DNA of 8,517 bases from an uncultured Thermoleophilia bacterium (GTDB lineage Bacteria; Actinomycetota; Thermoleophilia; UBA2241), in contig CAIXSE010000458.1 of NCBI GenBank assembly GCA_903921965.1, positions 1-8,517 of the forward strand. The letters are read 5' to 3'. This document shows, piece by piece, positions 6,166-8,517 of the stretch. The translations under genes and the position numbers were made by a program. Numbering within the stretch: the first letter of the stretch is position 1; every line of letters begins with the position of its first letter. The notes under the pieces were generated by a model that saw only the letters and a list, made by a program, of their open reading frames with translations, was not told the DNA's origin and ran no database searches.

Positions 6166-6214
6166 CTCTTCCTCCGGTCTGGTGGCGGGACCAGGCCACG
6201 CTCTGCGGCGCGGC

Positions 6215-7342
6215 TCAGGGCACCGTGTACGTGAGGCCTCCCGAGACGTAGCCGGTCAGCCGGTAGCCGGTGCCGCCGTCCAGCTGTTCGTAGATGTACT
6301 CTCCCGGCCCCGTCCCCGGCTTCATCGGCTGGCCGCTGTACGGGTTCGTCGGCCACGGGTCCACGGACCCGGCCACGCCGCCGTTCTGGGTGACGTCCTG
6401 CGGCGCCGGGTACAGCCCGTTGTTGTCGGTCGCCCAGGTCATGATGCCGGCCTCGATGCGGTCGATGCCGTCCACGACCTGCTGGGACTCGGTGGACGGC
6501 GACGGGCTGGGACTCGCGCTCGGCGACGAGGTCGGCGACACCGTCGGCGACGGGGTCGCGGTCGGCGACGGAGAGCTGCTCGGCGTGACCGGCACCAGTG
6601 CCGGGACGCGCTGCAACGGCATGCTGATCGTCGTGCCGTTGGACCCCGTCAGACTCATCCTGATCTCGTCGGCGCCCGTCCCGGGGGAGAGGACGACGTC
6701 GTAGGGCCCGGGGACGCCGGCCAGCGCCTCCGAGGTCTCCAGGGCGAACGCGAGGTCCTTGCCCTGCTCCGTGGCGACCGCCGACCCCAGCACGCGGACC
6801 ATGGTGTCGTACACCGTGACCTGGTAGCCGTCGGCGTCCTTCTGCAGCACGAGGCCGCCGCCGCTGCCGTCGGTGGGTGCCCAGGCGCCGACCCAGGCGA
6901 ACGACACCGTGGCGGTGGGGGTCGGGGTGGGTGAGGGTGCCGGCTGCACGCCCTGGTCGCGGATGAGGAAGTACCAGACGGCCGCCGCCGCGGCGATCGC
7001 CACGAGGATGACCACCACGACGATCCAGCCCGTCGACGAGCCTTCCCTGGGCGGCCGCGACGACATCACGAGCGTGGGCTGCGGTCCGGGCGGCCGGGGC
7101 GGCGGCGTGCCGGCTCCGCCCGCGGGTGCGACCCGCGTCGGCCCCGCGGTGTCGCCGGCCATCACGCGCGTCGCCTCGCCGGGCATCGGCGCGTCGTCCG
7201 GCTCGTCGTACGGCCCTGCGCCCCCGGACCAGGCCCGGGTCAGGGCGGTCTCGTCGGCGCGCCCGCCCTGCTCCGGTGACGCTCCTGCGCCCTCCTGCTG
7301 CGGGCCGGCCTCGTCCGGCTTGCCCGTGGTCTCGTCGTCCAT
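6215..7342 (-). CDS. Membrane-anchored protein with cytosolic disordered tail and WPxNPY domain
   Basis: The 375-residue protein has five parts. (1) A cytosolic acidic/Gly-Pro-rich tail, 1-104, holds TRVM, TRVA and TLVM motifs at 58-61, 69-72 and 90-93. (2) One membrane helix spans about 106-127 (WIVVVVILVAIAAAAAVWYF). (3) A short SPTPTPT linker follows. (4) A beta-rich domain, about 146-247, begins FAWVGAWAP and has lipocalin-like spacing. (5) A Ser/Pro/Thr linker (253-285) leads to a C-terminal pseudopilin-like module: helix QQVVDGIDRIEAGIMTWA, NNGLYP at 307-312, WPTNPYSGQPM at 330-340, GEYIY at 347-351 and TGYRLTG at 358-364. This module is shared with the proteins at 489-1169 and 3300-3677. 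Type II membrane topology puts the C-terminus outside. The ATG at 7342 is chosen because GGGGAGGG precedes it; the longer upstream frame is antisense/shadow of aroA. It lies 58 nt after aroA. Function unknown. Confidence 0.82.
   Translation of the reverse strand: MDDETTGKPDEAGPQQEGAGASPEQGGRADETALTRAWSGGAGPYDEPDDAPMPGEATRVMAGDTAGPTRVAPAGGAGTPPPRPPGPQPTLVMSSRPPREGSSTGWIVVVVILVAIAAAAAVWYFLIRDQGVQPAPSPTPTPTATVSFAWVGAWAPTDGSGGGLVLQKDADGYQVTVYDTMVRVLGSAVATEQGKDLAFALETSEALAGVPGPYDVVLSPGTGADEIRMSLTGSNGTTISMPLQRVPALVPVTPSSSPSPTATPSPTVSPTSSPSASPSPSPSTESQQVVDGIDRIEAGIMTWATDNNGLYPAPQDVTQNGGVAGSVDPWPTNPYSGQPMKPGTGPGEYIYEQLDGGTGYRLTGYVSGGLTYTVP
6488..6586 (-). repeat. Ser/Pro/Thr low-complexity linker with repeated CGGCGAC units
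   Basis: This DNA encodes residues 253-285 of the anchored protein, a run of SPS, SPT and TPS units. On the plus strand the heptamer CGGCGAC recurs five times with irregular spacing. Such stretches form extended, often O-glycosylated, linkers in exported proteins of high-GC bacteria, and their DNA is prone to length change. Confidence 0.7.
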
Positions 7343-7400
7343 GCTCGCCCTCCCCGGCCCGGTGACGTGAGGTGTCTCCGTGGCCCTGTAGTTGCCCCGC

Positions 7401-8517
7401 TCAGGCGGTTCCCTGTTCGAGCTGCTCCCAGAGGTCGAAGAACCCCGGGCACGTCTTGCGCACGCAGCCGGGGTCGTCGATGACGACCCCCGGCGTGCGC
7501 AGCCCCAGGACCGCGAACGCCATGGCGATGCGGTGGTCGCCGTGGGGGTCCACGTGGCCGCCGTGCGGCGCCCCGGGGAACACGCGCAGGTGGTCGGGCC
7601 CCGACTCCGTGCGCACGCCGAGGCGCCGCAGGTTCTCCTCGACGGCGGCGATGCGGTCCGACTCCTTGACACGGACGTTGGCGATGCCGGTGACGGTCAC
7701 CGGCGAGTCCGCGAACGGCGCCAGCGCGGCGAGGGTCATGAACGTGTCCGAGATGTCGCTCATGTCGACCGTCAGGCCGCGCAGGACGGGCGGTCCCGAG
7801 GCGCACGACCGGGCGGCGCCGGCGACGGCGGCGCCCTCGGGTCCGTCGCCGGTCTCGCAACCCATGGCCTCGAGCACGTCGAGGAAGCGCACGTCGCCCT
7901 GCAGCGCGTCGCGGCGGCGCAGGCCGGCGACGCAGACGCGGCCGCCGGTGACCGCCGCCGCGGCAAAGAAGTACGAGGCCGTGGACGCGTCCGGCTCGAT
8001 GTCGTACTCGCGCGCCCGGTAGGTCTCCGGGGCGATGCGGAAGCTGCGGTGGCCGTCGCGCTCCGCCTCGACGCCGAAGGCGGCCATCATGCGCAGCGTC
8101 ATGTCGACGTAGGGCCGGCTCACGAGCCCGTCGACCACGATCTCGAGCGGCTCGCGGGCGAGCGGCGCCGCCATGAGCAGCGCGGAGACGAACTGGCTCG
8201 ACGTGTCGCCGGGCAGCCGCACCCGACCGCCGCGCAGGCCGCCGGCCAGCAGGGTCAGGGGCAGGTGCCCGGCCGCTTGAGGGTCGGTGCGCGCGCCCAG
8301 CGCGCGGAGCGCCTCGAGCAGCTGCGCGAGCGGACGCCGCCGCAGCTGGGGCGAGCCGTCGAAGCGGTACTCGCCCTCGCCGGCGGCGCAGGCCGCGAGA
8401 AGGAACCGGGCCGCGGTGCCGGCGTCGGCGCAGTACACGTCGCCGCCGCCGGCCGGGAGCGGCCCGCCGGCGCCCCGCACGCGCCACGCGTCCGGCCCCG
8501 CCGGCTCGACCGGGACG
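7401..8517 (-). CDS. aroA: 3-phosphoshikimate 1-carboxyvinyltransferase (EPSP synthase), N-terminus outside window
   Basis: EPSP synthase condenses shikimate-3-phosphate with phosphoenolpyruvate, the sixth step of the shikimate pathway to aromatic amino acids. The last 371 residues are visible; about 60 are missing at the edge, where the frame is still open, so the GTG at 8478-8480 is not the true start. Motifs in order: ADAGTAARFL (the GNAGTAMRP loop of E. coli), LRRRPLAQLLEAL, GDTSSQFVSALLMAAPLA, VSRPYVDMTLRMM, YDIEPDASTASYF, DMSDISDTFMTLA (catalytic Asp), NVRVKESDRI (catalytic Lys/Glu region), GDHRIAMAF, and the C-terminal DDPGCVRKTCPGFF with the conserved Lys. All core residues I can place are kept. 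At the loop equivalent to E. coli N94-P101, Asp replaces Asn and Phe replaces Pro101. It is first of a four-gene minus-strand run in this window. Confidence 0.96.
   Translation of the reverse strand, partial: VPVEPAGPDAWRVRGAGGPLPAGGGDVYCADAGTAARFLLAACAAGEGEYRFDGSPQLRRRPLAQLLEALRALGARTDPQAAGHLPLTLLAGGLRGGRVRLPGDTSSQFVSALLMAAPLAREPLEIVVDGLVSRPYVDMTLRMMAAFGVEAERDGHRSFRIAPETYRAREYDIEPDASTASYFFAAAAVTGGRVCVAGLRRRDALQGDVRFLDVLEAMGCETGDGPEGAAVAGAARSCASGPPVLRGLTVDMSDISDTFMTLAALAPFADSPVTVTGIANVRVKESDRIAAVEENLRRLGVRTESGPDHLRVFPGAPHGGHVDPHGDHRIAMAFAVLGLRTPGVVIDDPGCVRKTCPGFFDLWEQLEQGTA

Noticed and set aside
7343..7672. N-terminal extension of the anchored WPxNPY protein to 7672
   Set aside because: The extension is antisense-frame shadow of aroA (Arg/Ser/Thr-rich), and a GGGGAGGG ribosome site directly precedes the ATG at 7342.
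1..8517. CRISPR array, insertion sequence, tRNA or rRNA gene
   Set aside because: No regularly spaced direct repeats, transposase motifs, cloverleaf or rRNA-like segments were seen by eye on either strand, including in the intergenic gaps. In particular, no tRNA-Pyl is visible.

Overview
The window is very GC-rich bacterial DNA. Codon third positions are strongly G/C, Shine-Dalgarno sites are GGAGG-type, one gene looks leaderless, and there is a lipobox lipoprotein. Every gene end visible is TGA. I infer a high-GC, possibly anaerobic, actinobacterium-like lineage; the sequence alone does not fix the taxon.

Region 1 (1-2709) is methylamine methyltransferase territory. It opens with the C-terminal end of a trimethylamine methyltransferase (MttB) family protein. 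After a gene on the opposite strand comes a complete dimethylamine:corrinoid methyltransferase gene, mtbB (1321-2709). This gene is interrupted by an in-frame TAG at 2353-2355, at the position where MtbB proteins carry pyrrolysine, the 22nd amino acid. The downstream frame continues with typical MtbB C-terminal sequence to a TGA. Read through TAG the protein is 462 residues, close to the family length. A stem-loop begins 8 nt after the TAG. No pyl genes, tRNA-Pyl or corrinoid protein lie in the window, so the decoding machinery must be elsewhere.

Region 2 is a dispersed family of exported proteins. A two-domain secreted protein (489-1169, minus), a small lipoprotein (3300-3677, plus) and a membrane-anchored protein (6215-7342, minus) share one module. 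It is a helix followed by WPxNP(W/Y)-[ST]-x(3)-M and then a G-[DET]-[FIY]-x-Y / Y-[TR]-L strand pattern, resembling the globular part of type II secretion or type IV pilus major pseudopilins without a prepilin leader. A four-helix membrane protein (2684-3181, minus) sits divergently next to the lipoprotein and overlaps the 3' end of mtbB.

Region 3 (3810-8517, all minus) reads in transcription order: aroA (EPSP synthase, 5' end outside the window), the anchored WPxNPY protein, a zeta-crystallin-type NAD(P)H:quinone reductase, and a DAO-family FAD oxidoreductase. Gaps are 58, 49 and 19 nt, so at least the last two are probably co-transcribed. There is no gene-free stretch above about 150 bases.
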